A stretch of DNA of 64,000 bases from Bacteroidales bacterium UBA4333 (GCA_002394335.1 DGTP01000006.1:49346-113345); one strand, 5' to 3'; numbered from the stretch's first letter, positions 1 to 10,129 are shown. Numbers and translations: made by a program. The notes: generated from the sequence alone by a model not told the origin.

Positions 1-2
1 TC

Positions 3-665
3 TCTCCCGACAAGATCTTCCGCCTCGCCGAACAAGCATTCGCCCCCCTTGCTGCAACGCAGCCCTGCAGCGAAGCGCCCTTACAGCGAAGCGCTCCTAC
101 AGCGCCAGCGGTCTCACAGCGCCAGCGGTCCTACAAAAAACACACACATCAGGTGCACGCCATGCTCGGCGCCAAAGCCTATCCCTTGGGACACGAACTC
201 CAACTGCCCCTGTATCTGCTCAACAATATCCTCGGCGGCGGAAGCCTCAACTCGCGCCTCAACCTCAGCCTGCGCGAGAAACGCGGTTTGGTCTATACCG
301 TCGAGTCCGCCTATACTCCGCTAAGCGACACCGGCTACTGGTGTACCTATTTCGCGTGCGACAAAGAGGATCTCGCCGCCTGCGAACAACTCATCCGGGA
401 CGAACTCGACAGACTCTGTTCCTCGCCCCTGAGCGACGCCGCACTCCGACAAGCACTCCGACAACTGCGCGGACAGATGGCTATCGCCGCACAAAACCAG
501 GAGGCGTCCGCACTCGCCATGGCGAAATCAATGCTCTATTTCTCAACCGCTCCTACGTGGCAGGAGACATTCGACAAAATAGCAGGAACCACACCCCGGA
601 CACTACTCCAAATCAGCCAAGAGACACTCTCTCCTGACAATTTGTACACCCTCAGATACGAATAA
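3..665 (+). CDS. M16-family zinc peptidase, C-terminal part (gene begins before the window)
   Basis: The frame is open from the left edge to a TAA at 663-665, so the N-terminal catalytic half (HxxEH) lies outside the window. The visible part has the second M16 domain signature: HAMLGAKAYPLG, LLNNILGGGSLNSRL and REKRGLVYTVES, the last being the conserved R..RGL.Y segment of processing-peptidase-like C-terminal domains. M16 peptidases are paired-domain zinc proteases that cut peptides in a closed chamber. A linker of about 22 residues before YKKHTHQVHAM is encoded by four near-identical 16-17 bp units (68-133) and is probably a repeat insertion. The family call is solid; substrate and location cannot be told. 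Confidence 0.85.
   Translation, partial: SPDKIFRLAEQAFAPLAATQPCSEAPLQRSAPTAPAVSQRQRSYKKHTHQVHAMLGAKAYPLGHELQLPLYLLNNILGGGSLNSRLNLSLREKRGLVYTVESAYTPLSDTGYWCTYFACDKEDLAACEQLIRDELDRLCSSPLSDAALRQALRQLRGQMAIAAQNQEASALAMAKSMLYFSTAPTWQETFDKIAGTTPRTLLQISQETLSPDNLYTLRYE
68..133 (+). repeat. In-frame tandem repeat, 4 units of 16-17 bp
   Basis: Units start at 68, 84, 100 and 117. The first two read CAGCGAAGCGCYCYTA-like and the last two CAGCGCCAGCGGTCYYA-like. The total is 66 bp, so the M16 reading frame is kept although single units are not multiples of three. Confidence 0.8.
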
Positions 666-767
666 CATCCATTTTGGTATTTTTCGTGCATAATTATACA
701 ACTTGAAGACAATTTTTGCACAAAATGCATATTTTTTGTCTATTTTTGCGGAAAAATGCACAAAAAG

Positions 768-799
768 TTTGCTCATATCAAAAAAAAGTTGTATCTTTG
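768..799 (+). promoter_or_regulatory. Bacteroidota-type promoter for the susC-like gene
   Basis: A -33 TTTG (768-771) and a -7 TATCTTTG (792-799) are separated by exactly 20 bp, matching the primary sigma factor consensus TTTG/TAnnTTTG known for this phylum. The start codon lies 50 bp downstream. Confidence 0.8.
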
Positions 800-849
800 T
801 GCGCTTTTTGCATTTATGCGGAAATAATATACTGTAATTATTATATTTT

Positions 850-3800
850 ATGAAGAAATTTTTTACACTTTTATTGCTCACGACAGCAACACTGGTGATG
901 TATGCGCAGCAGAAGGAGGTAAGCGGAGTCGTTGTGGACTCCAAAGGCGAGCCGATCATCCAAGCGTCCGTCATCGCCAAAGGTACGACTATCGGTACTG
1001 CGACAGATATCGATGGTAAGTTCAAAATGGAAGTTCCCGCCTCGGTCAAGACCCTGGTGGTTACCTACATTGGAATGGAGAAAAAAGAAGTTGCAGCAGG
1101 CAAGAATCTGAAAATTGTGCTCACCGAAAACGCCGAAGTGCTCCAGGAAGTGGTTGTCACCGGTTTCGGTAATGTGAGCAAGGGTTCTTACACCGGTTCC
1201 GCTACTGCCGTGCAGGCAGAAGACATCGAGAAGAAGAGCCCGAGCGAATTGTCCAAATCCATGGCAGGCGAAATCGCCGGCGTACAGGTCATCAACGGTA
1301 GTGGACAGCCGGGTACCAACGCTACGATCCGTATTCGTGGTGTCGGCTCACTCAACGGTAGCTCCGCACCGCTCTACGTAGTAGATGGTGTAACCTACGA
1401 CGGTGACATCTCCTCTATCGACCCGGGCGACATCGCTTCTTATACCGTCCTCAAGGACGCTACCGCCACCTCCCTCTACGGTGCACGCGGTGCCAACGGT
1501 GTGATTGTCATCACTACCAAGAAAGGTACTTCGGGCGAGACCGGAAAGATCGACGTGGATGTCAAATACGGAGCCAACATGCGTCTGCTCCCCCTCTACG
1601 ACGCCATCACCTCGCCGGAAGAGTACGTAACACTCGCTTGGCAAAGCATCTACAATGGTAACCGATATGTATCCGGACAAGGGCAGGAAGCCGCCATCCG
1701 CACAGCCAATACAATGCTTTATAGCGGAGGAGGTCTGCCTGTAGGTTATAATCTTTGGGAGAAAGAAGGCAAAAACCTTATTATCCCAACCGATATGTAT
1801 GGTCGCGTAAACCCGAAATTCGACAATGCCATCTCACGCAAAACCGGATATGAGAATCTGGAGTCCTGGCGCAATGCTATCTTCCGTACCGGACAGAAAG
1901 TGGACGCTAATATCAAGATCTCCGGCGGTACCGAGAAAGTGAAATACTTCACCTCCTTCGGTTACCTCATGGACGAGGGTTACTACCAGGCTTCCGACTA
2001 CAACCGTTTCACCGTTCGTTCCAATGTGGACTTCGAGCCTAAGAAATGGTTGAAGGGTAATGTCAACCTGGCTTATACCTACTCCAACATGAATAGCCCT
2101 GACCAGAACGGAGACGGCGCAATGAACAACGGTTTCTACTATGTAAACGCCATTCCGCCGATCTACCCCGTTTATCTGCGTGATGAAAACGGTAATATCG
2201 CTACCGATCCGCGTACCGGTCTCGCATACTACGACTACGGTAACGACCTGCAGCGTTCCTTCGGTATGGGTATCAACCCTGCTGGCTCGCTCCGTCTGGA
2301 CAAAGAGAACCAGGTTCAGCACGAGGTGGACGCCAAGACCTCTCTGGAGTTCAAACTCTACAAGGGTCTCAAATTCACCCTCAATGCCGGTCTGCACTAC
2401 TACAACAACCGCTATACCGACCTCACCAACAAGTATTACGGTGACGCAGAGGGTATCGGTCGTATCCAGCAGCAGAGCGCCAACCTCTTTACCGTTTCGG
2501 CACAAGAGCTCTTGGAGTACAACAACACCTTTGGCGACCACTCCGTCCGCGTAATGGCAGGACACGAGAACTACCTCTATAACTCCAACTATATGCTGGG
2601 TTACAAGTCCTACATCGCAGACCCGTCTTCTTTGGAGCTGGGTAACGCCATCAAGATGAACGCTATCGGCGGTAACTCCACCCGCTATGCACTCGATGCA
2701 TACTTTGCTACCGCCACCTATACCTACGACGAGCGCTATACCATCTCGGCTAACTATCGTGCCGACGGTAGCTCGCGCTACGCCAAAGGTCACCGCTGGG
2801 GACACTTCGGTTCGGTAGGTGCCGCTTGGACTTTCACCAACGAGTCCTTCATCGAGAACTCCGACGCCAAAGAGTGGCTCAAAGACGGTAAACTGCGTCT
2901 CTCTTGGGGTGTGTTGGGTAACCAGGTCAACTCCCTCTACTCCTACACCGATATGTACACCATCGAGAACCTCAACGACCAGATCGCTTACCTCTGGGCA
3001 AGCAAGGGTAACCAGAATATCACCTGGGAGCGTTCCAACACCGTTGACCTCGGTCTGGAGTTCTCTATCAGCAAGTACTTGGATGCAGAGATCGACTATT
3101 TCTGGAAACTGACGGACAACATGATCTCGCCTCGCGCGGTGGCTCCGTCGCTCGGATACAGTTCTATCCCTACCAACGACGCCAAGATGGTGAACACCGG
3201 AGTGGAGTTCCAGTTCGATATCCACGCAGTGGACATGCGTAATGTCAAATTGGACTTCAAACTCAACGGAGCACACTATAAGAACTACATGATCCAGATG
3301 CCTATCGACTACTACGATGCAGACGGCACGCCGCACCGTATGACGATGAACGGCGCGATGTCAGAGGGTCACTCCTACTATGACCACTACACCATCCGTT
3401 ACCTCGGTGTGAATCCCACCAACGGTGAGTCGCTCTTCGAGGCATACTATGACTCCCGTGACGGTGACTTCATGGCGGCTAAATCGGACGGAACGTACAA
3501 TTACATCCCCTCGCTCCACCAGTGGCTTCTGGATCAGAAGAACGATGGTGTAGAGAACCCGGAGCAATACCTCAGAACCACCTACACCAACGATCCTACC
3601 ACCGCTGCTTCGCAGTATGTAGGCAAGAGCTATCTGCCTGACCTCTCCGGCGGTTTCGGATTTGACCTGGAGGTCTATGGTGTCACCCTCTCCGCTTCCT
3701 GCTCATACCAGATCGGCGGTTACGGATATGACTACACCTACATGGCTTTGATGGACAACAAGCAGGTGGGCGGTCACAACTGGCACGTGGACGTACGTAA

Positions 3801-4185
3801 CGCATGGACGGAGAACAACCCCGGACACGGAACCTTGGATGCTGCCGGCAACGTGGATATGACAAGTCTCAACCCGCTGGACATCCCCCGTATGTCGAAC
3901 GGCGTAGGAAAGTATGACAACTATGCCAACACGGCTTCCACCCGTTTCCTCACCAGCAACTCGTTCCTGAGCTTGAACAACGTACAGGTAGGATATAACT
4001 TCCCCAAGAAGCTGATCGAGAAAATCAAACTGCAGAAGCTCCACCTCTATGTAGCAGCCACCAACCTTTGCATCGCAACGGCTCGCCGCGGCTACAACCC
4101 GATGACTTCCTTCACCGGTTCGTCTGACACCCACGGCTACTCGCCGCTGTCAACCATCGTAGGTGGTATCAAGTTCACCTTCTAA
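850..4185 (+). CDS. SusC/RagA-family TonB-linked outer membrane transporter
   Basis: 1111 residues, normal for a SusC protein. In order there are a signal peptide (about 1-19, ending MYAQ), a carboxypeptidase-D regulatory-like beta domain (about 22-95), a TonB-box-like EVVVTGFG stretch, a plug domain (about 110-225, with IRIRG, PLYVVDG and GARGANGVIVITTKKG) and a C-terminal 22-strand barrel ending in an aromatic residue (IKFTF). It would import a bulky nutrient, oligosaccharide or peptide, across the outer membrane with energy from TonB-ExbBD. The SusD-like partner follows 33 bp downstream, and a consensus promoter lies upstream. No glycoside hydrolase or SusR/HTCS regulator is adjacent, so the substrate cannot be inferred. 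Confidence 0.95.
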   Translation: MKKFFTLLLLTTATLVMYAQQKEVSGVVVDSKGEPIIQASVIAKGTTIGTATDIDGKFKMEVPASVKTLVVTYIGMEKKEVAAGKNLKIVLTENAEVLQEVVVTGFGNVSKGSYTGSATAVQAEDIEKKSPSELSKSMAGEIAGVQVINGSGQPGTNATIRIRGVGSLNGSSAPLYVVDGVTYDGDISSIDPGDIASYTVLKDATATSLYGARGANGVIVITTKKGTSGETGKIDVDVKYGANMRLLPLYDAITSPEEYVTLAWQSIYNGNRYVSGQGQEAAIRTANTMLYSGGGLPVGYNLWEKEGKNLIIPTDMYGRVNPKFDNAISRKTGYENLESWRNAIFRTGQKVDANIKISGGTEKVKYFTSFGYLMDEGYYQASDYNRFTVRSNVDFEPKKWLKGNVNLAYTYSNMNSPDQNGDGAMNNGFYYVNAIPPIYPVYLRDENGNIATDPRTGLAYYDYGNDLQRSFGMGINPAGSLRLDKENQVQHEVDAKTSLEFKLYKGLKFTLNAGLHYYNNRYTDLTNKYYGDAEGIGRIQQQSANLFTVSAQELLEYNNTFGDHSVRVMAGHENYLYNSNYMLGYKSYIADPSSLELGNAIKMNAIGGNSTRYALDAYFATATYTYDERYTISANYRADGSSRYAKGHRWGHFGSVGAAWTFTNESFIENSDAKEWLKDGKLRLSWGVLGNQVNSLYSYTDMYTIENLNDQIAYLWASKGNQNITWERSNTVDLGLEFSISKYLDAEIDYFWKLTDNMISPRAVAPSLGYSSIPTNDAKMVNTGVEFQFDIHAVDMRNVKLDFKLNGAHYKNYMIQMPIDYYDADGTPHRMTMNGAMSEGHSYYDHYTIRYLGVNPTNGESLFEAYYDSRDGDFMAAKSDGTYNYIPSLHQWLLDQKNDGVENPEQYLRTTYTNDPTTAASQYVGKSYLPDLSGGFGFDLEVYGVTLSASCSYQIGGYGYDYTYMALMDNKQVGGHNWHVDVRNAWTENNPGHGTLDAAGNVDMTSLNPLDIPRMSNGVGKYDNYANTASTRFLTSNSFLSLNNVQVGYNFPKKLIEKIKLQKLHLYVAATNLCIATARRGYNPMTSFTGSSDTHGYSPLSTIVGGIKFTF

Positions 4186-4218
4186 TACGAGTACGGACAC
4201 CATAAATTGAAAACAAAT

Positions 4219-5814
4219 ATGAAAAAATTATATTATATCTTCGCTTTGGCTGCCGTTACACTGGCAGCAAGCAGTTGCGCCGACAGCTACCTCAACCAGG
4301 AACCGGGCGGAAGCAGTATCACTGAGGCACAGTACCAGAGAATGGACAATGTGACCGAAGGTACCGTCAAAGGTGTTTATACCCTGCTCTATGAGTACGG
4401 AGGAGAACACGATGCCTTTGCACAGCGTTCCTTTGACATGTACGGAGATCTGCTCTCCGGCGATATGGCGCTCAAAACCCAAAACTATGGATGGTTCTCT
4501 ACCGACGAGTTAGGCCAGACCTACACCCGCCGTGCCACCTTCTGGAACTACTACTACGGTATCATCCGTATCTGTAACAAAGCACTCAATGCTATCGACG
4601 CCCAATACACGGAAGAAGAGATTCAGGAAGCGCTGGTGAACTACTCGGACGCTACCGAAGAGATGATGACCATGCTCATGTACACCGCCGAGATCTATAC
4701 GATGCGCGGCTGGGCTTACGCAGGACTGAGCCGCTACTTTGTATCCCCCACCGCTGGCATGAACGATTTGGCAGTACCTATCTACACCGAACAGGATACC
4801 AAAGCCGACACCATTCTGGGTGCTCCGCGCGCCAGCGTAGGTGACCTCTACCTGCGTATCGAGGAGGACTTCATGCAAGCTATCCAGATCTTTGAGGTTA
4901 CCGATCTGTTAGGTATCGAACGTACCAACAAGATTGAGACCAACTCCGATATCGCGCGTATCTCTCTGGCTTACTCCTACCTCAACAAGGGCGACAACAC
5001 CAACGCCTACAAATGGGCTACCGAAGCTATCGACAAGACCACAGCCACACTGCTGCCTAACGAAGAAGTGCTCACCACCGGTTTCAACGACATCAGCAGC
5101 AACAACTGGATCTGGGGTAAGGACGTAACGGTGGACAACACCACCTCCTTGGCTTCCTTCTTCGGCCAATGCGATATCTATTCGTATAGCTACGCAGGCG
5201 CAGGTGATGTCAAAGGTATTGACCAGAACCTCTACGATCAGATCCAAGCATGGGATATCCGCAAGTTCTGGTGGAACAACTACGCCACATCCGGTCAGAA
5301 GAACGCTTCTACCTACGAGTACGCACCGGACGGCAAGTTCTACTCAGCCAAACTGCCGCAGAAGTTGAACGGCGACCGAGACTGGCTCAGCGACGATGTC
5401 TATATGCGTCTGGAGTTGGCTTACCTCATTGCTGCCGAAGCCGCTGCACGCTTGGGAGACTACACAAACGCAAAGAACTACCTCTTCGCCATCACCGACC
5501 AACGCGTTCTGCCGACACAGGAGTCTGTTTACGAAGACTGGAAAAACAATCTCTCTGACGGAGATCTGCTGGCTACTATCAAGCACAACTGGCGTGTAGA
5601 ACTCTGGGGCGAGGGATATGCTCTGCAGACCTTCCGTCGCTACCAGGAGAGAGTTACACTGGGCGACAACCACCTCCGCAGCGACAAAGAGCTGGATCCG
5701 AGCACAGCACGTGTTTACACCTTCGAGATCCCGACTTCCGAGGAGTACTACAACCCGTACCTCCGGGATGTCAAAAACAGATATGTTAAAACTCACAAGC
5801 CTAATAAAGAATAA
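4219..5814 (+). CDS. SusD/RagB-family nutrient-binding outer membrane lipoprotein
   Basis: 531 residues from the ATG at 4219; an in-frame TTG at 4207 is also possible, but the ATG gives the canonical MKK lipoprotein start. The signal peptide ends in an AASSC lipobox (Cys20), and DSYLNQEP follows, typical of SusD. The helical TPR-like body includes MRGWAYAGLSRYFVSP and a C-terminal RVELWGEGYALQTFRRY segment that recalls the conserved E.R.E...EG.R..D.RR motif. It forms the lid over the SusC barrel and captures substrate at the cell surface. It is probably co-transcribed with the upstream susC gene. Confidence 0.95.
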   Translation: MKKLYYIFALAAVTLAASSCADSYLNQEPGGSSITEAQYQRMDNVTEGTVKGVYTLLYEYGGEHDAFAQRSFDMYGDLLSGDMALKTQNYGWFSTDELGQTYTRRATFWNYYYGIIRICNKALNAIDAQYTEEEIQEALVNYSDATEEMMTMLMYTAEIYTMRGWAYAGLSRYFVSPTAGMNDLAVPIYTEQDTKADTILGAPRASVGDLYLRIEEDFMQAIQIFEVTDLLGIERTNKIETNSDIARISLAYSYLNKGDNTNAYKWATEAIDKTTATLLPNEEVLTTGFNDISSNNWIWGKDVTVDNTTSLASFFGQCDIYSYSYAGAGDVKGIDQNLYDQIQAWDIRKFWWNNYATSGQKNASTYEYAPDGKFYSAKLPQKLNGDRDWLSDDVYMRLELAYLIAAEAAARLGDYTNAKNYLFAITDQRVLPTQESVYEDWKNNLSDGDLLATIKHNWRVELWGEGYALQTFRRYQERVTLGDNHLRSDKELDPSTARVYTFEIPTSEEYYNPYLRDVKNRYVKTHKPNKE

Positions 5815-5855
5815 GGTATTAGTATAATTTTTATTAACTTCAACATTTTAATTGT

Positions 5856-7049
5856 ATGAAAAAGTATTTATTTATGGCTATTGCAGCCGTTACAGCTTTG
5901 GCATTTTCAAGCTGTAAAGACGAGAACAACAATCCCACAACTGATGATGTAACAATCACCTTTGCAAAGAAGACGATTGAACTCAGTGTAGGAGAAGAAG
6001 TACGTCTGGGATATACAGTTGCTCCTGTTGGCGCTGAAATCCAGCAACTTAAGTTCGTTTCCAGTGACGCATCTGTAGCTACAGTATCGGCATCTGGTGT
6101 CGTTTCCGCCATTGCCGAAGGTGAAGCACAAATCATTGTAAGCGCTGAGGGTGCAAAAGGTGACACCTGCTATATACTTGTAAGCGATGATGCTATTTAC
6201 AATCAATTTAATATTGCAGATTGGGGATTATTTGGAAAAGAATGGAATATGATTCCGGGAACAGACACCACCCTCACTTGGCCAGACGGAACAAAATATG
6301 ATGTTCAATTAGGTCAAATTACTCTTCTTGCTTGGGACGGAAATGTTGCCTATTCCTCAGAAGCTAAAGCATGGGCTGGCGCAGGTTTGGTAATTGAAGT
6401 TCCTGTTACTTTCTGGGTTATTACAAAAGCATATACAGATGATACTCAAGGGGACGTAGGAGCCTACATTGGTCATGGAGGATTTGATATTTATGACCTT
6501 AAAGGAAAAATGGCACACGGCGCAGGTCAAGCAGGTGCCGTAAACGTTAATGACTACGGCGATTTCCTTAAATCCCTTATCGCAGCAGAAACCTCTGATG
6601 ACGTACTGTGGGATCTCCGCAATACTGCTTTCACCGGTGCCAAGGTGCTATATTTTGACTACACCAACCCTGAGGAACCCTCGTATAGCGATAACTACGG
6701 TCAATACTATGGCCACATCACACAATGCATATACTACGATGCAAATAAACAGAAAGGAACAGAAGCTGCTTGGGCTTGCAAGATAGCATGGCATGATTTC
6801 CTTTCCGATGATCGTTACTTTGGTCTGAAAGTAACACGAGATGAAGAAGGTTACCTCGCTAGCGTTATTGAACCATACGACTTCAAAGAAGTGGAGCGTA
6901 CATTATACAGCGAAAACTGGGAAGAAGTTCTTGCTCAATTACAAGATAAAAGTGAAACTCCGAAATTAGGTGATCCCAAAAAAATCCACCACGAACTTCC
7001 TTCTTTCAGCAAATACATTAAATCAACAGACCGTCTCTACAAGAAATAA
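5856..7049 (+). CDS. Surface lipoprotein with an N-terminal Big_2-like Ig domain
   Basis: 397 residues. The signal peptide ends AFSSC (Cys20), giving a lipoprotein. Residues about 32-110 match the bacterial Ig-like group 2 pattern (ITFAKKTIELSVGEEVRLGYTV, SSDASVATVSASGVVSAIAEGEA). The remaining ~285 residues are aromatic- and Asp-rich (LTWPDGTKYDVQLGQ, HGGFDIYDLKGKMAHG), and I do not recognise them. Being third after SusC and SusD, it is probably the variable 'SusE-position' surface protein that binds the same substrate. Its codons are AT-richer than those of the two genes upstream, which may reflect a different origin. A terminator hairpin follows. Confidence 0.75.
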   Translation: MKKYLFMAIAAVTALAFSSCKDENNNPTTDDVTITFAKKTIELSVGEEVRLGYTVAPVGAEIQQLKFVSSDASVATVSASGVVSAIAEGEAQIIVSAEGAKGDTCYILVSDDAIYNQFNIADWGLFGKEWNMIPGTDTTLTWPDGTKYDVQLGQITLLAWDGNVAYSSEAKAWAGAGLVIEVPVTFWVITKAYTDDTQGDVGAYIGHGGFDIYDLKGKMAHGAGQAGAVNVNDYGDFLKSLIAAETSDDVLWDLRNTAFTGAKVLYFDYTNPEEPSYSDNYGQYYGHITQCIYYDANKQKGTEAAWACKIAWHDFLSDDRYFGLKVTRDEEGYLASVIEPYDFKEVERTLYSENWEEVLAQLQDKSETPKLGDPKKIHHELPSFSKYIKSTDRLYKK

Positions 7050-7071
7050 TCTCATCGGATATTTCCATCAC

Positions 7072-7101
7072 AATCAGGCTGCTCTCACGGGCAGCCTGAT
7101 T
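7072..7101 (+). terminator. Hairpin after the SusCD-lipoprotein operon
   Basis: ATCAGGCTGC and GCAGCCTGAT form a perfect 10-bp stem around an 8-nt loop, 24 bp past the stop codon. It is followed by a short TTTG rather than a long U run. Confidence 0.75.
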
Positions 7102-7240
7102 TGTCGTCTATAGGCTCTCCATTTCACCCCGCACCCTCCATACTGGTAACGATGAGGTAACGTAAATGAATCGGAAAAGGACACAAAATTACACGAAAAT
7201 ACGCTAAAATTTATGCATCCGGCACAAACTTGCAAAAAAA

Positions 7241-7272
7241 TTTGCACATCCCAATATTTTTTGTTATCTTTG
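7241..7272 (+). promoter_or_regulatory. Bacteroidota-type promoter for the M6 protease operon
   Basis: TTTG (7241-7244), 20 bp, TATCTTTG (7265-7272). The inferred transcription start leaves only about 20 nt of leader before the ATG at 7301. This supports that ATG over the in-frame TTG at 7283. Confidence 0.8.
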
Positions 7273-7300
7273 CACGCTAAATTTGATAAAATCTATCATT

Positions 7301-10129
7301 ATGAAAAGATATATTCTCTCAGCATTGGTAGCGATAGTCGCTATTCCGCTGTTTGCCGTTCCGGCAGATCCCACTCCTTTCCGGTACACTTTACCCGATG
7401 GCACAACTGTGATGGCACAACGACATGGAGACGAGTTCCACTCTTATATCACCTCCATGGAGGGCAAACTTCTGGAGGGAACTCTCGACGCCGAAGTACA
7501 GAAGAAAGCCAATGTACGCCGTCGTATGCCACGCTCTGCCGGAAGCTACACTTTCCCCACCAAGGGATCGCCGCGCAGTCTGGTACTGCTGGTAGGTTTC
7601 TCCGACATGCCTTTCGATCAGTCCCGGCAGGATTTCCAGGATCTGCTCACCAAGACCGGCTACGACCATAACGGCGCTACCGGCTCTTGCCGCGACTATT
7701 ACATAGCATCTTCCGATAGCATTTTCTCGCCGCAGTTTGACTGCTTCGGCCCGTTCACCGTATCGCAGAAAATGGCATACTATGGCGCTAATGCCGGCAC
7801 CAGTAACAGTCAGCACGCCGCCGAAATGGTGGCTGAAGCCTGCCAACTGGCGCACGAAGCAGGTGTCAATTTCAAAGACTATGACACCAACAATGACGGA
7901 CTGCTGGACAACGTCTTCATTTTCTTTGCCGGTCACAACGAGGCTGAGGGAGGCGGAGCCAACACCATCTGGCCGCATGCCGGCGACATCTCCAGAATGA
8001 GTCTCAAACTGGACGGCGTAACCGTAGGGTCGTACGCTTGCACCTCCGAATACAAAGGTTCGGCAGGCAAGACCCGCTGCGGTATCGGTACTTTCTGCCA
8101 CGAGTTCGGACATGTCGTCGGACAACCGGACTTCTACGACACCGACTACAACTTCTATACTGTCGGCAACTGGGATATCATGTGCCAGGGAAGCTATAAC
8201 AACAACGGCAACACCCCCCCGCTCTTCTCTGCCTGGGAGCGTATGTACGAAGGCTGGCTCACGCCCAAGCAGTTGTCCCTGCCGGGCAACTACGCCCTCT
8301 CTGCTACGCCGTTCCACACCGAGGCATACCTGATTGCGGCAGAAACGCATAACATGAATGGTACTATGCCTACCCCCTCCGAATTCTTCATTCTGGAGAA
8401 CCGCAATAGTAATAATGTCTGGGACTCTTATCTCCCCGGACACGGCATGCTCGTATGGCATATCGACTACTCCGCATCCGCATGGTCGCAGAACGTACCT
8501 AACAACGGTCCGACACTCATGCGCATGCACTTGGAGGAGGCGAACGGAATAGGATGGAAGAAACGCTCCCAGTCCGCAAGCGGAACTGCCGGAGACCCCT
8601 ACCCCGGTTCGATGGCTGTCACCACTTTCACCCCGACACTCCACAACGGTACCGTCCTTGCCGACCAGCCGCTCTTCAACATCGAGGAGAAAGGCGGTAT
8701 CGTCACTTTCACCTATATCAGCATGGGCAAGTCCTCGCTCAAAGCTGACAAGAAAGAACTCCACTTCGTGACTACCGTCAGCGACAACAAGCAGATCGTT
8801 GACTGGACTCCCGAATCCTTTGAACTTCTGGGCGCCAGCCTCGACCCCGAGGAAGAAATCACCGTGCGCGGAAACAACAACTTCCGCCTCTATATCGGCG
8901 ACGAAGCCCCTGCGCTCACAAGCTCTGCATGGAAGGCAAGCGTAAGCCTCAAGCCCAATACTGACTCGATTGTGGAGCAACGTGTCTGGGTCAGCTTCCG
9001 CCCGACGGCTAAAAGTTGCACCACCACTTACGGTGTACTGACCGTTTCTTCCAGCGCTGCCAGCCTGACTATTCCTGTCTATGGCGATGCACCGCGTCCC
9101 ACATACGTCACCACGCCTGAGGTCAAAGAGATAGCTTATGTCACCCCCTACTCCTTCCGCGCAACGTGGGGCAACGTAGAGGATGCCGAGTTGTATTATC
9201 TCACCCTCTTCCAGCGTTCGGAAGGCGAGAGCAAGTATGTACAAGGCTTTGAGGACTTTGATGACAACGCCAAAGTCCTGCAATCCGGCTGGAAAACCAA
9301 TACCAACCAGACCACCACTTATGCCAAAGCCGACGGCACCAAATCGCTGGCATTCACCTCCCACGGAGACCAGATCACCTCGGAGACCTATCCCTCCCCG
9401 GTGACTTCGATGAGCTTCTGGTACAACAGTTTCACCTCCACCGTGGACACTATCGGTGTACTGGAGGTAGAGGCGTTCAACGGTACCGACTGGGAGATGG
9501 CAGACCAAGTGATCGTCACCAACAAAGCCAAACGCGTGACCGCCTCCTACGACTTTGAGGCGGAGAAGAACTACATCGCTTTCCGTATCACTTGGATTGA
9601 CAACGGCGGAGCCGGTCTCGCACTCGATGCCTTCACCGCCACCATCTCCGAGAAGATCGACTATATCTACCGCGGATCGCAACTCTATACCGTTCCTACT
9701 TTTGACGGCACCGATCCCTACTACACTTTCTCCAACCTCGAGCCCGAAAGCGACTACTACTTCCAGATACAGTGTACCGATCTCGACAAAGGTTGCGAAG
9801 AACACCTCACCGCCCTCTCGGAGCCGATTGAGGTACGCACACTTGCCGGCGAACCTCTGGACGGCAAGGCGATGACCATCGGTTATGACAGTCTCTATTA
9901 CAGTTCGCCTACCCGCGTTGTTTACCTCACCGAGCCCAAGACGGGCGACCGCCTCTATTTCTTTGACACGGCGGGACGGCAGGTCTATTCGATCAAGGTC
10001 TATACGGGTGCTTACTCCTACGCCCTGCCCGAGTCGGCTTTCCGCCGCGGCGAGGTCTATATGGTGCAACACGCCAAAGAAGGCAAGTTAGGTCGCAAGA
10101 ACAAGCGCGTTAAATTCATCTTCCAATAA
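7301..10129 (+). CDS. Secreted M6-family (immune inhibitor A-like) metalloprotease
   Basis: 942 residues. A signal peptide (about 1-18) is followed by the M6 peptidase domain with the zinc motif HEFGHVVGQPD (about 267-277), that is HExxHxxGxxD, and the metzincin-like GNWDIMCQGSYNNNG turn just after it. Further on are a beta-rich region (about 500-600), a Fn3-like segment containing a jelly-roll insert (about 600-855) and a C-terminal beta module (LYFFDTAGRQVYSIK) that resembles T9SS sorting domains, though it is weaker than the one in the giant gene downstream. It would digest extracellular protein. The stop codon overlaps the next start (TAATG), so the two genes are translationally coupled. 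Confidence 0.9.
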   Translation: MKRYILSALVAIVAIPLFAVPADPTPFRYTLPDGTTVMAQRHGDEFHSYITSMEGKLLEGTLDAEVQKKANVRRRMPRSAGSYTFPTKGSPRSLVLLVGFSDMPFDQSRQDFQDLLTKTGYDHNGATGSCRDYYIASSDSIFSPQFDCFGPFTVSQKMAYYGANAGTSNSQHAAEMVAEACQLAHEAGVNFKDYDTNNDGLLDNVFIFFAGHNEAEGGGANTIWPHAGDISRMSLKLDGVTVGSYACTSEYKGSAGKTRCGIGTFCHEFGHVVGQPDFYDTDYNFYTVGNWDIMCQGSYNNNGNTPPLFSAWERMYEGWLTPKQLSLPGNYALSATPFHTEAYLIAAETHNMNGTMPTPSEFFILENRNSNNVWDSYLPGHGMLVWHIDYSASAWSQNVPNNGPTLMRMHLEEANGIGWKKRSQSASGTAGDPYPGSMAVTTFTPTLHNGTVLADQPLFNIEEKGGIVTFTYISMGKSSLKADKKELHFVTTVSDNKQIVDWTPESFELLGASLDPEEEITVRGNNNFRLYIGDEAPALTSSAWKASVSLKPNTDSIVEQRVWVSFRPTAKSCTTTYGVLTVSSSAASLTIPVYGDAPRPTYVTTPEVKEIAYVTPYSFRATWGNVEDAELYYLTLFQRSEGESKYVQGFEDFDDNAKVLQSGWKTNTNQTTTYAKADGTKSLAFTSHGDQITSETYPSPVTSMSFWYNSFTSTVDTIGVLEVEAFNGTDWEMADQVIVTNKAKRVTASYDFEAEKNYIAFRITWIDNGGAGLALDAFTATISEKIDYIYRGSQLYTVPTFDGTDPYYTFSNLEPESDYYFQIQCTDLDKGCEEHLTALSEPIEVRTLAGEPLDGKAMTIGYDSLYYSSPTRVVYLTEPKTGDRLYFFDTAGRQVYSIKVYTGAYSYALPESAFRRGEVYMVQHAKEGKLGRKNKRVKFIFQ

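Noticed and set aside
1834..3336. 500-codon open frame antisense to the SusC gene
   Set aside because: It is a mirror of a GC-rich, strongly coding gene; its composition (Val/Gly/Asp repeats) is typical of antisense shadows and no domain is visible.
7391..10072. 893-codon open frame antisense to the M6 protease
   Set aside because: The sense frame has a zinc motif, signal peptide and promoter; the antisense frame shows no start signals or known motifs.
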